From Chitinophaga vietnamensis (GTDB taxonomy: Bacteria > Bacteroidota > Bacteroidia > Chitinophagales > Chitinophagaceae), in assembly GCF_902167635.1 (NCBI RefSeq), contig NZ_CABHMS010000005.1, positions 459,484 to 523,483 on the forward strand: a stretch of DNA of 64,000 nucleotides. Reading direction: 5' to 3'. How positions within the stretch are numbered: the first letter of the stretch is position 1; each line of letters begins with the position of its first letter. The translations under genes and the position numbers were made by a program. The notes below the pieces were generated by a model that saw only the letters and a program-made list of their open reading frames with translations, was not told the DNA's origin and did not search any database. Shown here piece after piece: positions 44,152-53,733 of this stretch.

Positions 44152-44445
44152 CTATACTATATTTTTTAACAACGTTTTTGCCCGGCTGATCTCTTCATCC
44201 AGGATATCCGCTTCATCCTCATCTACCTCCGCACTGGTAGCCATTTCCAGGCATTGCCGCGCCGCAGCGATATCTCCTGTATTAAAATAATGTTCACCTA
44301 AAACGGTGCTCGTACGCACCACATACACCAGGTCATCTTCCTCCTTACTCTCCGCCAATATGGTATTTAACAGGATCACCGCCTCCTCGGAACGCTGCGC
44401 ATCCAGCAAATACAAAGCTTTTGTAAATTCCAGTTTCCGGCTCAT
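44152..44445 (-). CDS. Small helical (TPR-like) protein, function unknown
   Basis: 97 aa, acidic and predicted all-helical. Residues 5-70 read like two degenerate tetratricopeptide units (EFTKALYLLDAQRSEEAVIL, LGEHYFNTGDIAAARQCLEM). No signal peptide. It stands alone on the minus strand between the ilv operon and the dehydrogenase gene. A scaffold role is a guess. Confidence 0.65.
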   Translation of the reverse strand: MSRKLEFTKALYLLDAQRSEEAVILLNTILAESKEEDDLVYVVRTSTVLGEHYFNTGDIAAARQCLEMATSAEVDEDEADILDEEISRAKTLLKNIV

Positions 44446-44553
44446 ATTGAGGATTAAATGGGAAGGGCTAAAGAAGACAAATCGACTGATACATCAATAA
44501 TATGGTATCATAAATATAAGGAATCCTGATCAGGAATAAGCGAGGTGAGGAGC

Positions 44554-44675
44554 AGTTTAAAGATTTGATTATTTTGTTATTTGGTTATTTTGATATTTAG
44601 GTTCAGAGGAGTATTTCCTTGAACCTAAATATCAAAATAACCAAATAACAAAATAATCAATTTTTTAAACTGGCT
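44554..44675. repeat. Long AT-rich palindrome overlapping the dehydrogenase stop
   Basis: A perfect 41-base arm pair (about 44565-44605 and 44620-44660) made of TTATTTKG-like units extends outward with few mismatches to about 44554 and 44675. The last codons and TGA stop (44657-44659) of the minus-strand dehydrogenase lie in the right arm. Its unit differs from GGATTTAY but the architecture is the same. Confidence 0.85.
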
Positions 44676-45706
44676 ATATCGATTACGAAACGGTATTTCA
44701 CGTCTCCTTTCAGCATGCGCTCATAGGCCGTGTTGATGTCTTTGATATCGATCACTTCCACATCTGAAGTGATGTTGTGTTCCGCGCAGTAGTCGAGCAT
44801 TTCCTGTGTTTCGCGGATGCCGCCTATCAGCGATCCGGCGATGCTCCTGCGGCCCATGATGAGGTTGAAAGCTGGTACAGCAGAAGGTTCTGGCGGTACG
44901 CCCAGGCATATCATGGTGCCATCAAGGTTCAGCAAATTGAGGAACTGATTGTAATCATGCGGTGCAGATACTGTGTTGATGATAAAATCAAAATGACCGC
45001 GCAGCGCTTTCATCTGGTCTTTGTCGTTGATCAGCGCAAAGTGATGGGCGCCCAGTTTTTTGGCATCGGCTTCTTTAGATGGCGAGGTGCTGAGCATGGT
45101 CACTTCCGCGCCCATGGAAGAGGCGAGCTTCACCGCCATATGCCCTAATCCGCCGAGGCCAAGTACCGCCAGCTTATGGCCTTTGCCTACTTTCCAGTGC
45201 CGCAGCGGCGAATAGGTGGTGATACCGGCGCAAAGCAAGGGCGCCACACCTTCCAGCGGCAGCTTGTCGGAAATATGCAGCGTATATTTTTCATCGGCTA
45301 CAATGGTAGTGGAATAGCCGCCATAGGTAGGCGTTTGCCGGTCCATCTCATAACCATTATACGTAGAAGCGCCACCGGTAACACAATATTGTTCCTCGCC
45401 TTTTTTGCAAGGGTCGCAAACCCGGCAGGAGTCTACCATACAGCCAATACCCGCCAGGTCGCCGGGTTTGAAGGAAGTCACCTGATCGCCTACTTTTATT
45501 ACACGGCCTACAATCTCATGGCCCGGTACCATCGGGTAGATGGAGTTCCCCCATTCATTACGTACCTGGTGAATATCAGAGTGACATACACCGCAATACA
45601 ATATCTCAATCTGAACATCGTGCGGGCCTACTTCCCGCCGCTCAAAGTTCCAGGGGCCTAAAGGTGAAGCGGCATCCTGAACTGCATATGCTTTAGTTGC
45701 AATCAT
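44657..45706 (-). CDS. Zinc-dependent NAD(P) alcohol dehydrogenase (YahK/CAD type)
   Basis: Medium-chain dehydrogenase of 349 aa. Catalytic zinc ligands are in CGVCHSDIHQV and PGHEIVGRV. The structural zinc Cys cluster is CMVDSCRVCDPCKKGEEQYC. The NAD(P) loop is VLGLGGLGHMAVKLA. This is the aldehyde reductase/cinnamyl-alcohol-dehydrogenase branch (YahK-like), broad in substrate. The C-terminal residues SLKN are encoded within a repeat arm. Confidence 0.94.
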   Translation of the reverse strand: MIATKAYAVQDAASPLGPWNFERREVGPHDVQIEILYCGVCHSDIHQVRNEWGNSIYPMVPGHEIVGRVIKVGDQVTSFKPGDLAGIGCMVDSCRVCDPCKKGEEQYCVTGGASTYNGYEMDRQTPTYGGYSTTIVADEKYTLHISDKLPLEGVAPLLCAGITTYSPLRHWKVGKGHKLAVLGLGGLGHMAVKLASSMGAEVTMLSTSPSKEADAKKLGAHHFALINDKDQMKALRGHFDFIINTVSAPHDYNQFLNLLNLDGTMICLGVPPEPSAVPAFNLIMGRRSIAGSLIGGIRETQEMLDYCAEHNITSDVEVIDIKDINTAYERMLKGDVKYRFVIDIASLKN

Positions 45707-45742
45707 TGGGAAAGATTTTGCACCGAAGCTACGGAATTTATC

Positions 45743-45793
45743 ATAAGTAGCCGGGAACGCCTGCCCGCCGGGCAGGCGTTCCCGGCTACTTAT
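45743..45793. repeat. Perfect 24-bp-arm hairpin in a divergent intergenic region
   Basis: Arms 45743-45766 and 45770-45793 pair perfectly around GCC, with core CCGGGAACGCCTGCCC. It lies between the divergent dehydrogenase and FAD-oxidoreductase genes, so termination is not its obvious role. It would form at the 5' end of the FAD gene mRNA or act as a protein site. Confidence 0.85.
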
Positions 45794-45812
45794 AAATCTT
45801 GTATATTGCTAT

Positions 45813-46949
45813 ATGCTTAGTTATTGGGAAAAACAAAGCCTGTTGCAATATGATTACATCATCATCGGCAGCGGCATCGTGGGGCTGTCTACCGCCATCA
45901 GCCTGAAGGAGGAAGCGCCCGGCGCCCGCGTGCTCGTGCTGGAGCGCGAGATACTGCCTACCGGCGCCAGCACCAAAAATGCCGGCTTCGCCTGCATCGG
46001 CAGTCTTACCGAAATACTTGCCGACCTCCAGACGATGCCGGAAGAAGTGGTAATGCAACTGGTGGCACTACGCTACGAAGGCCTGCGCCTGCTGCGACAC
46101 CGCCTCGGTGACGACAACATCGGCTACCAGGAAAACGGCAGCTATGAGCTGATCAGCACACACGAAGAATGGGCGCTGCATCATCTTGATGAAGTAAATC
46201 GTAAAATGAGCGACGTCTTCGGACAGCCCGCCTATTCCATCGCCACCGACCAGCTGGATGCCTTCGGCTTCAACCGCAGTCATATCAAAGCCGTGATCCG
46301 CAACCGCCTGGAAGGAGAGCTCCACACCGGCCGGATGATGCGCCGCCTCATCGATCTCGCCATCGCCAAAGGGATAGAAATAAAAACCGGTTGCACTGTG
46401 AAAGCAGTGGAAGATCTTCATACAGCCGTTAACGTGATCGTACCCCATCACCTGCTGAAAGAGGAGATCGTTTTCTCCGCCCGCAAACTGGTCATCTGCA
46501 CCAATGCCTTTACGCAACAACTACTGCCCGGTGAAGATGTGACGCCCGGCCGCGGGCAAGTGCTCATCACACATCCCATAGCCGGCCTGCCTTTCAAAGG
46601 CATCTTCCATTTTGAAGAAGGCTATTATTATTTCCGGGAACTTAACGGTTGTGTACTTTTTGGTGGCGGCCGCCAGCTCGATTTCTCCGGCGAAACATCC
46701 ACCGAATTTCATTATAATGACCGTATCCAGCACGAACTGGAAACATTGCTGCGCACCCGTATCCTGCCCGGAAGGTCCTTTACCATCGCCGACCGCTGGA
46801 CCGGCATCATGGCTTTCGGTAAAACCAAGCAACCTATCGTGCGCGCCTATACGAAAAACATCACCCTCGCCGTACGTATGGGCGGCATGGGCGTAGCCAT
46901 CGGCTCAAAGATAGGAGAGCAGGTCGCCGCCCTCGCGCTGGAAATGTAA
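45813..46949 (+). CDS. FAD-dependent amino-acid oxidoreductase (DAO/DadA type)
   Basis: Flavoenzyme of 378 aa. The dinucleotide loop YDYIIIGSGIVGLSTAISL lies at residues 14-32, followed by GASTKNAGFACIGS, and the C-terminal FAD site is TLAVRMGGMGVAIGSKIGE. The family oxidises glycine, D-amino acids or sarcosine-like amines; the substrate is unknown. It stands between the dehydrogenase (divergent) and the xylose operon. Confidence 0.9.
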   Translation: MLSYWEKQSLLQYDYIIIGSGIVGLSTAISLKEEAPGARVLVLEREILPTGASTKNAGFACIGSLTEILADLQTMPEEVVMQLVALRYEGLRLLRHRLGDDNIGYQENGSYELISTHEEWALHHLDEVNRKMSDVFGQPAYSIATDQLDAFGFNRSHIKAVIRNRLEGELHTGRMMRRLIDLAIAKGIEIKTGCTVKAVEDLHTAVNVIVPHHLLKEEIVFSARKLVICTNAFTQQLLPGEDVTPGRGQVLITHPIAGLPFKGIFHFEEGYYYFRELNGCVLFGGGRQLDFSGETSTEFHYNDRIQHELETLLRTRILPGRSFTIADRWTGIMAFGKTKQPIVRAYTKNITLAVRMGGMGVAIGSKIGEQVAALALEM

Positions 46950-46989
46950 ATAATAAGGGTATCAAATGTTTCTTTTTTTGTTAATACCC

Positions 46990-47019
46990 TTTGATAAATA
47001 ATTAAAATGTATAGTTTTG
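46990..47019 (+). promoter_or_regulatory. Promoter of the xylose operon
   Basis: TTTG (46990-46993), 18 bases, then TAGTTTTG (47012-47019), a good Bacteroidota promoter. Around the -33 box AAGGGTAT and ATACCCTT form an inverted pair (about 46956-46991), as do TATCAAA and TTTGATA, so a regulator site may overlap the promoter. Confidence 0.65.
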
Positions 47020-47030
47020 GTGCAATGAAG

Positions 47031-47055
47031 AACCGCGGCGCCAGTCGCGGTTTTT
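47031..47055 (+). terminator. Hairpin with T-tract just after the xylose promoter
   Basis: AACCGCG (47031-47037) pairs with CGCGGTT (47046-47052), followed by TTT. It starts within about ten bases of the expected transcript start. It may end readthrough from the FAD gene or be a 5' stability or attenuation hairpin. Confidence 0.55.
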
Positions 47056-47138
47056 AGTTTAAGGAAAATGTAAGCGTATTTTTTACATTTATTTATTATA
47101 TTGGTCCGCTAAATATTTTATAACCACGTTTGAACATT

Positions 47139-48818
47139 ATGCAACCAAACTCACTTCACTATGTCGACTACCTGGTATTCCTGGTGTATTTTGTAATTGT
47201 GGCCGGATACGGATTTTACATTTATAACAGGAAGAAGAAATCGACTACTGATACCAAAGACTTCTTCCTGGCGGAAGGTTCCCTTACCTGGTGGGCTATT
47301 GGCGCATCGCTGATCGCTTCCAACATTTCGGCAGAACAGTTTATCGGTATGTCCGGCAACGGTTTCAACATCGGGCTGGCCATCTCCACCTATGAATGGA
47401 TGGCGGCAGCAACCTTGATAGTGGTAGCCGTTTTCTTCCTGCCCATCTATCTCAAGAACAAGATCTACACCATGCCGCAGTTCCTGGAACGCAGGTACAA
47501 CCAAACGGTAAGTACGATCATGGCGGTGTTCTGGCTGCTCCTGTACGTAATCGTGAACCTCACGTCTATCCTGTATCTGGGCGCACTGGCCATTACCACC
47601 ATCTCTGGTATCAACTTCTATGTTTGTATGATAATGCTTGCGGCTTTCGCCATCATCATCACATTGGGAGGGATGAAAGTGATCGGTTATACAGATGTGA
47701 TACAGGTATTTTTCCTGATCCTCGGCGGTCTGGCTACTACTTACCTCGCGCTGGAACTGGTGTCCTCACACTTCGGTACCAACGGTGTGCTCAAAGGTTT
47801 CAAACTGATGACCGAACATGCCAGCGATCATTTCCATATGATCCTGCATAAAGAAAATCCAAAGTATCTTGATCTCCCCGGCCTGAGCGTATTGATCGGC
47901 GGTATGTGGATCGTGAACCTCAACTACTGGGGCTGTAACCAATATATCACGCAACGCGCGCTGGGAGCGGATTTGAAGACCGCCCGCAACGGCCTGCTGT
48001 TTGCCGGCTTCCTGAAACTGCTAATGCCCATCATCGTAGTATTGCCTGGTATTGCTGCATATGTGCTGTATCAGGAAGGCATGTTCCAGCAAGCCATGTT
48101 GAAAGATGGCGCGCTCAACGCAGATAACGCTTACCCGGTATTGCTCAACCTCCTGCCCACCGGCCTGAAAGGCCTGGCATTCGCCGCGCTCACCGCCGCA
48201 GTGGTAGCCTCGCTGGCAGGTAAGGCCAACAGCATCTCCACCATTTTTTCTTTAGATATTTATAAGAAGATTTATAATAAAGAGGCAGATGAGAAGAAGG
48301 TAGTGGGAGTGGGACGCACTGTGGTGATCGTGACGATGATCATCGCCATCGTGATCTCCAATTTCCTCGGCATCGATAAGAAGGGCGGTTTCCAGTTTAT
48401 CCAGGAATATACGGGCTTTGTATCTCCTGGCGTTTTCGCCATGTTCATCATGGGCTTCTTCTGGAAACGCACTACCTCCAATGCCGCGCTGTTCGCGATG
48501 ATCGGCGGTTTGCTGTTGTCGTTCTTGTTCAAGTTCATGCCTGCCTGGGTAGACTTGCAGCCGCTGCACGCAGTAGGATTGTCGGCCCTCAACCCGGATA
48601 GTCATCTCTACGAAATGCCTTTCATCGACCGTATGGGCTTTGTATTCCTCATCTGTGTGATGGGTATGGTGATCATCACCCTTGCCGATCCGAAGAGCGC
48701 CAACAATCCGAAAGGTCTTGCCATTGATGGCGCGATGTTCAAACCCTCTCTGGGCTTTACTGTGGGCGCCTTGCTGATTTGTGGTGTGCTGATGGCGTTA
48801 TATACAGTGTTCTGGTAA
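47139..48818 (+). CDS. Sodium/solute symporter (SSS family), probable xylose transporter
   Basis: Inner-membrane symporter of 559 aa with about 14 membrane segments, of the SGLT/SSS family. Visible family regions include DYLVFLVYFVIVAGYGFYIY, DTKDFFLAEGSLTWWAIGAS and SNISAEQFIGMSGNGF. It lies 15 bases before xylB and is followed by xylA, so xylose or a related pentose is the likely substrate. The ATG at 47139 is preferred over a TTG three codons upstream. Confidence 0.92.
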   Translation: MQPNSLHYVDYLVFLVYFVIVAGYGFYIYNRKKKSTTDTKDFFLAEGSLTWWAIGASLIASNISAEQFIGMSGNGFNIGLAISTYEWMAAATLIVVAVFFLPIYLKNKIYTMPQFLERRYNQTVSTIMAVFWLLLYVIVNLTSILYLGALAITTISGINFYVCMIMLAAFAIIITLGGMKVIGYTDVIQVFFLILGGLATTYLALELVSSHFGTNGVLKGFKLMTEHASDHFHMILHKENPKYLDLPGLSVLIGGMWIVNLNYWGCNQYITQRALGADLKTARNGLLFAGFLKLLMPIIVVLPGIAAYVLYQEGMFQQAMLKDGALNADNAYPVLLNLLPTGLKGLAFAALTAAVVASLAGKANSISTIFSLDIYKKIYNKEADEKKVVGVGRTVVIVTMIIAIVISNFLGIDKKGGFQFIQEYTGFVSPGVFAMFIMGFFWKRTTSNAALFAMIGGLLLSFLFKFMPAWVDLQPLHAVGLSALNPDSHLYEMPFIDRMGFVFLICVMGMVIITLADPKSANNPKGLAIDGAMFKPSLGFTVGALLICGVLMALYTVFW

Positions 48819-48833
48819 ACAGGTATAATAACA

Positions 48834-50312
48834 ATGTATTTCATAGGCTACGATATCGGTTCTTCCTCTATCAAGGCGGCCTTGCTGGATGCGGCCAGTG
48901 GCAGATGTATCGCGTCTGCCACCAGCCCCTCCCGTGAAATGCCCATGCAGGCGCCGCATCCGGGCTGGGCAGAGCAAGACCCCGAAAGCTGGTGGAAAGA
49001 AGTGATCAACGCTACACAACTGCTCCGGCAACAATATACTTTTGATCCGCAACAGGTGAAAGGCATCGGCATCGCTTACCAGATGCACGGCCTCGTTTGT
49101 GTGGACCAGCAACAACAGGTGCTGCGCCCCGCGATCATCTGGTGCGACAGTCGCGCCGTGGAAACCGGCCAGGAAGCCTTCCATGCACTCGGCCAGGAAT
49201 ACTGCCTCTCGCATCTGCTGAACTCACCAGGCAATTTCACCGCCTCCAAACTGCGCTGGGTACAACAGCACGAACCTCATGTATACGAACGTATCCACAA
49301 AGTGATGCTGCCCGGCGATTACATCGCTATGCGCCTCACCGGGGAAATCGCTACCACGGTTACCGGTCTCTCCGAAGGAACTTTCTGGGACTTTGAACGT
49401 AAAACAGTGGCCACCGAACTGCTGCAACATTACCAGATCGACGCGGCCTTGCTTGCCAGCGTAGTGCCTGTATTCGGCCACCAGGGCGCGCTCACGACCC
49501 AGGCCGCTGCCACGCTTGGCCTGGCGGCAGGTACGCCGGTCACCTATCGCGCCGGTGATCAACCCAACAACGCGTTTTCATTGAATGTGCTGCAACCCGG
49601 CGAAGCCGCCACCACAGCGGGCACCTCGGGAGTGGTATATGCTGTGCACGACAAAAATGCCTACGACCGACAGAGCCGCGTAAACACTTTCGTGCATGTG
49701 AATAACGGAGACGAAGGCATCCGCAACGGTGTGCTTATGTGCCTCAACGGCACAGGCATCGCCAACAGCTGGCTGAAAAACCTGATCGGTAATATCACTT
49801 ATCCGGAAATGAATGCCCTGGCCGCCGCAGCCCCTCCGGGCGCCGCCGGCTTACAGGTGTTTCCATTCGGCAATGGCGCCGAACGTATCCTGAACAATCA
49901 GCGTATAGGCGCTACCGTTAGTAACCTGGATTTCAATATCCACGGCCGTGAACATATGCTCCGCGCGGTACAGGAGGGCATCGTGTTCGGCCTAAGCTAC
50001 GGCATGGACATCATGAAGGAAATGGACCTCCGCATCCACCGCGTGCGCGCAGGCAATGCCAATATGTTCCTCAGCCCGCTCTTCCGCGAAGCCTTCGCCA
50101 ACACTACCGGCGTAGTCATAGAATTATATGATACCGACGGCGCGCAAGGCGCTGCCCGCGGCGCTGCAACAGGCGCCGGATGCTATACGCCGGCTACCGC
50201 CTTCCAGGGAATGGAACGCCTGGCCGTCATAGAACCAGAACCGGCGCTACAGCGCCAGTACCGCGATTGCTATGGGCAATGGCTGCAAAGCCTGCAAGCG
50301 CGGCTGCAATAA
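48834..50312 (+). CDS. xylB: Xylulokinase XylB
   Basis: FGGY-family kinase of 492 aa that phosphorylates D-xylulose to xylulose 5-phosphate. The N-terminal phosphate loop is IGYDIGSSSIKAALLDA. The substrate region is GIAYQMHGLVCVD, and the ATP site includes TAGTSGVVYAVHDK. It sits between the symporter and xylose isomerase in one operon. Confidence 0.93.
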   Translation: MYFIGYDIGSSSIKAALLDAASGRCIASATSPSREMPMQAPHPGWAEQDPESWWKEVINATQLLRQQYTFDPQQVKGIGIAYQMHGLVCVDQQQQVLRPAIIWCDSRAVETGQEAFHALGQEYCLSHLLNSPGNFTASKLRWVQQHEPHVYERIHKVMLPGDYIAMRLTGEIATTVTGLSEGTFWDFERKTVATELLQHYQIDAALLASVVPVFGHQGALTTQAAATLGLAAGTPVTYRAGDQPNNAFSLNVLQPGEAATTAGTSGVVYAVHDKNAYDRQSRVNTFVHVNNGDEGIRNGVLMCLNGTGIANSWLKNLIGNITYPEMNALAAAAPPGAAGLQVFPFGNGAERILNNQRIGATVSNLDFNIHGREHMLRAVQEGIVFGLSYGMDIMKEMDLRIHRVRAGNANMFLSPLFREAFANTTGVVIELYDTDGAQGAARGAATGAGCYTPATAFQGMERLAVIEPEPALQRQYRDCYGQWLQSLQARLQ

Positions 50313-50351
50313 CGGTCATCACTATACGTTATTTTAAAATCCACATAAGTT

Positions 50352-51680
50352 ATGAGTATTACATTAGGAAACCACGAGTATTTCAAAGGGATCGGAAAGA
50401 TCAGCTACGAAGGGCCGCACTCAGACAATCCACTGGCTTACAAGTGGTATGATGAGAACCGCGTCATCGCCGGCAAAACCATGAAAGAACTTTTCCGCTT
50501 TGCAGTGGCCTATTGGCATACGTTCTGCGGCGTCGGCGGCGATCCTTTCGGCCCCGGTACCAAACAATTCCCATGGCTCGGCGCCGCCAATGATGAACAA
50601 CGTGCAAAAGACAAGATGGACGCCGCTTTTGAGTTCATCACAAAAATGGGCTTGCCCTATTATTGTTTTCACGATATAGACCTGGTAGATGAAGGCGCTT
50701 CCATCGCGGAATATGAAAGCCGCATGCAAAATATTGTGGCATATGCAAAACAGAAACAGCAAGCCAGCGGCGTGAAACTCCTCTGGGGCACTGCCAATGT
50801 TTTCAGCAATCCGCGCTATATGAACGGCGCTTCCACCAATCCCGATTTCTCCGTACTGGCCTACGCAGGCACACAGGTGAAAAATTCCCTCGACGCCACG
50901 ATCGCGCTCAATGGCGAAAACTATGTGTTCTGGGGCGGACGCGAAGGTTATATGACCCTGCTCAACACCAATATGAAACGGGAGCAGGAACATCTTGCAC
51001 GCTTCCTCGCCATGGCCCGCGATTATGCGCGCAAACAGGGTTTCAAAGGTACTTTCTTCATTGAGCCGAAACCTTGCGAGCCTACCAAACACCAGTATGA
51101 TTACGATAGCGCCACTGTGATCGGCTTCCTCCGTCACTACGGCCTTGATAAGGATTTTAAATTGAACATCGAGGTAAACCATGCTACCCTGGCGGGTCAC
51201 ACCTTCCAGCATGAATTGCAGGTGGCCGTCGATGCCGGCATGCTCGGCAGCATCGATGCCAACCGCGGCGACGCCCAGAACGGATGGGATACCGACCAGT
51301 TTCCCACCAGCCTCAATGAGCTGATCGAAAGTATGCTCATCATTCTCGAAGCCGGCGGCTTCGGCAGTGGCGGCGTTAACTTCGATGCCAAAACGCGCCG
51401 CAACTCCACCGACCTTGAAGATATTTTCTACGCGCACATCGGCGGTATCGATACTTTCGCGCGCGCCGCAGTGGTAGCAGAAAAAGTACTCACTACCACG
51501 CCATATAAAAAATTCAGGAACGAACGCTATGCTTCTTTTGATACTGGCAAAGGCAAAGAATTTGAGAACGGACAGCTGAGCCTCGAAGACCTCCGCACTT
51601 TCGCCATCGCCAATGGCGAACCGCACCAGATCAGCGGCAGGCAGGAATGGCTGGAAAATCTGATCAACAATTGTATTTAA
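50352..51680 (+). CDS. xylA: Xylose isomerase XylA
   Basis: Metal-dependent isomerase of 442 aa that converts D-xylose to D-xylulose. Key sites are [13 protein letters not shown] (catalytic His-Asp), [16 protein letters not shown] (metal Glu), [18 protein letters not shown] and SIDANRGD. The length and KWYDENRV start match the class II enzymes. The TAA stop is part of the following terminator stem. Confidence 0.97.
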   Translation: MSITLGNHEYFKGIGKISYEGPHSDNPLAYKWYDENRVIAGKTMKELFRFAVAYWHTFCGVGGDPFGPGTKQFPWLGAANDEQRAKDKMDAAFEFITKMGLPYYCFHDIDLVDEGASIAEYESRMQNIVAYAKQKQQASGVKLLWGTANVFSNPRYMNGASTNPDFSVLAYAGTQVKNSLDATIALNGENYVFWGGREGYMTLLNTNMKREQEHLARFLAMARDYARKQGFKGTFFIEPKPCEPTKHQYDYDSATVIGFLRHYGLDKDFKLNIEVNHATLAGHTFQHELQVAVDAGMLGSIDANRGDAQNGWDTDQFPTSLNELIESMLIILEAGGFGSGGVNFDAKTRRNSTDLEDIFYAHIGGIDTFARAAVVAEKVLTTTPYKKFRNERYASFDTGKGKEFENGQLSLEDLRTFAIANGEPHQISGRQEWLENLINNCI

Positions 51681-51710
51681 AATTTCTCCCCCTGGCGGGG
51701 AGAAATTTTA
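51678..51710 (+). terminator. Terminator overlapping the xylA stop
   Basis: The 14-base arms 51678-51691 and 51697-51710 pair perfectly with a CTCCCC/GGGGAG core; the first three bases are the xylA TAA. It ends or reduces transcription before the epimerase gene. Confidence 0.82.
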
Positions 51711-51751
51711 TTGCTTATTTTTTCTATTTTGTTCTTTCAAAATAACACATC

Positions 51752-52702
51752 ATGGCTTTTGATATTAAAACCTTCCATGACGCAGGATTTGATATAGTAG
51801 CATTGACCGATGAAAAAAGTGGTACACAGGTAGAGATCATTCCCGCGCATGGCGCATTGCTGCATGCGTTCAAGGTGCAGCGCAACAGTGAAACAATGAA
51901 CCTGATCGACAGCTACACCAGCTTGTCTGATCTCGAAAAAGATTTGCGTAACAGCTTCAAGAACGTAAAACTCAGTCCCTATGCCTGCCGCATCAAAGAT
52001 GCGCAATACAACTGGGCCGGACAATCCTACACGCTCGAAAAAACGATCGCCCCCGGAAATGCCATCCATGGCCTGTTATACAATGCCGCCTTCCAGTTGA
52101 GCAGCCAGCATGCCGGAGATGACAGCGCCTCCATCACACTGTCCTGCACTTATCAACAGGAAGATCCGGGCTATCCTTTCACTTACGATTGCACAGCCAC
52201 CTACACGCTGCTGCCTGGCAACGAACTGAAAGTGACCACTACCATCACGAACCGCAGCAACACCACCATTCCGCTGATGGATGGCTGGCATCCTTATTTC
52301 AGCACCGGCACCCCGGTGGATGAGCTGGAACTAACCTTCGCCTCCAAAGAGATCGTGGAGTTCAATGCCGCCCTGATCCCGACAGGTAACGTGCTCCCCT
52401 ATACGGAGTTTGTAAAAGGCAAACTGCTGGCAGGCGTAGAACTGGATAACTCTTTCATCCTGGATTTTACACAGCCACAGCCGCTGGCCACACTCCACGA
52501 TCCGAAGAAGAATATCAGCATTTCCTTCCTCCCGGATCAAAGCTACCCGATCTTGCAGGTGTATATTCCGCCTCACCGGAACAGCATTGCTGTTGAAAAC
52601 CTGAGCGGCGCCCCTAATGCCTTTAACAACGGCCTGGGACTGGTGCAGCTGGCAGCGGGCGACAGTAAAACGTTTGAAACCAGGCTACAGGTAAGCGTAT
52701 AA
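51752..52702 (+). CDS. Aldose 1-epimerase (galactose mutarotase family)
   Basis: 316-aa enzyme that interconverts alpha and beta anomers of free sugars. The beta-sandwich pattern is clear, with PYACRIKDAQYNW, GNAIHGLLYN (with the catalytic His), DGWHPYFSTG (second His) and the C-terminal NAFNNGLGLVQL. It follows xylA after a terminator, so it may be partly co-expressed and supply the anomer used by the isomerase. Confidence 0.9.
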   Translation: MAFDIKTFHDAGFDIVALTDEKSGTQVEIIPAHGALLHAFKVQRNSETMNLIDSYTSLSDLEKDLRNSFKNVKLSPYACRIKDAQYNWAGQSYTLEKTIAPGNAIHGLLYNAAFQLSSQHAGDDSASITLSCTYQQEDPGYPFTYDCTATYTLLPGNELKVTTTITNRSNTTIPLMDGWHPYFSTGTPVDELELTFASKEIVEFNAALIPTGNVLPYTEFVKGKLLAGVELDNSFILDFTQPQPLATLHDPKKNISISFLPDQSYPILQVYIPPHRNSIAVENLSGAPNAFNNGLGLVQLAAGDSKTFETRLQVSV

Positions 52703-52761
52703 CGCTGGCTGTACTGGCATAGTCTTTGGGCGTTTCGTTGTTGAAACAACTCGCTACAGCT

Positions 52762-52911
52762 ATGGGTTCAATACTTTATCTTATCGCCGTGATCCTGATT
52801 ATCGGATGGTTACTTGGAGTATTTGTATATTCACTGGGCGGACTGATACACATTCTGCTGGTGTTGGCGATCATCGCCGTAATACTGCAAGTGATCAAGA
52901 AAGCAGCTTAA
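52762..52911 (+). CDS. Lmo0937-family small membrane protein
   Basis: 49 aa with two membrane segments (MGSILYLIAVILIIGWLLGV and GGLIHILLVLAIIAVILQVI), a pattern characteristic of the Lmo0937 family of unknown function. The ATG at 52762 gives the family-typical start; a TTG 12 codons upstream is less likely. A terminator follows 20 bases after the stop. Confidence 0.85.
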   Translation: MGSILYLIAVILIIGWLLGVFVYSLGGLIHILLVLAIIAVILQVIKKAA

Positions 52912-52931
52912 TAAACCTAAAATTGAAGCAC

Positions 52932-52964
52932 AATCCTTCTGCCGCATGGTAGAAGGATTTTTAT
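52932..52964 (+). terminator. Terminator after the small membrane protein
   Basis: AATCCTTCTGCC (52932-52943) pairs with GGTAGAAGGATT (52948-52959) around GCAT, followed by TTTTT-like sequence. Confidence 0.88.
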
Positions 52965-53008
52965 TTTATTTAATTTGTAGCTTGCAGTAGGAATAAACCA
53001 TTTGCTTT

Positions 53009-53728
53009 ATGAAGTTTTTCGCACGAATTGTCGTACTGTGCTGTATTTTAGGAGGAGCCGCACAACTGGTACAAGCTCAGGTAACTGTTACCGGGATGAT
53101 ATCAGATACGAATAAGCTTGTCCTGCCCTATGCCACAGTCACGAACCTGAATACCGGCAAGCATGCTCTGTCCGACCAGGGCGGTTTTTACAGGGTTACC
53201 GCCAATCGTAACGACAGGCTGGTTTTTTCCTTTGTTGGTTACCGGACCGATACCGTGTTTGTAACACAGTCGAGCGGCACACAAACCATCAATGTAAAAA
53301 TGATTGTACTGGGTAAGTTCCTGAAAGGTGTGGATATCTCTTCGCAGTATACGCCTTACCAGCTGGATTCTATTGAACGGCGCAATCAATATGCTTACCT
53401 GCTGGATATTCCGAACAAGCCGCTGGTAGGGGATAACACGCCTACCGGTGCAGGTATCGTGTTCAGTCCGATCACCCGTTTTTCCAAACGGGAAAAACAG
53501 AAGCGCCAGTTTAAAGAGAATTATGATAAGATGGAGCGGGAGAAATATATTGATTCGCGGTTCACTCCTTTGCTCGTGAGCCAGGTAACAGGCCTCAAAG
53601 GCGAAACCCTCCAGCATTTCATGCGGGATAATTACCCCGATTACAATACCATGCGGACAATGGGCCAGAATGACCTGATCTATTGGATCACTGACAGATA
53701 CAAGGCCTGGTCCAAACAAAATAAATAA
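53009..53728 (+). CDS. Exported protein with CarboxypepD_reg-like domain
   Basis: 239 aa with a signal peptide (residues 1-23, GAAQLVQAQ). Residues 25-105 form a CarboxypepD_reg-like beta domain (VTGMISDTNKLVLPYATVTN, FSFVGYRTDTVFV), as found at the N-terminus of SusC proteins, but no barrel follows. The C-terminal 130 residues are charged and helical. It probably stays in the periplasm. The function is unknown; it faces the sigma/anti-sigma-protease pair tail to tail. Confidence 0.82.
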   Translation: MKFFARIVVLCCILGGAAQLVQAQVTVTGMISDTNKLVLPYATVTNLNTGKHALSDQGGFYRVTANRNDRLVFSFVGYRTDTVFVTQSSGTQTINVKMIVLGKFLKGVDISSQYTPYQLDSIERRNQYAYLLDIPNKPLVGDNTPTGAGIVFSPITRFSKREKQKRQFKENYDKMEREKYIDSRFTPLLVSQVTGLKGETLQHFMRDNYPDYNTMRTMGQNDLIYWITDRYKAWSKQNK

Positions 53729-53733
53729 AAAAA

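Noticed and set aside
50421-51626. 401-aa open frame on the minus strand across xylA
   Set aside because: Antisense shadow of xylose isomerase; no recognisable motif.
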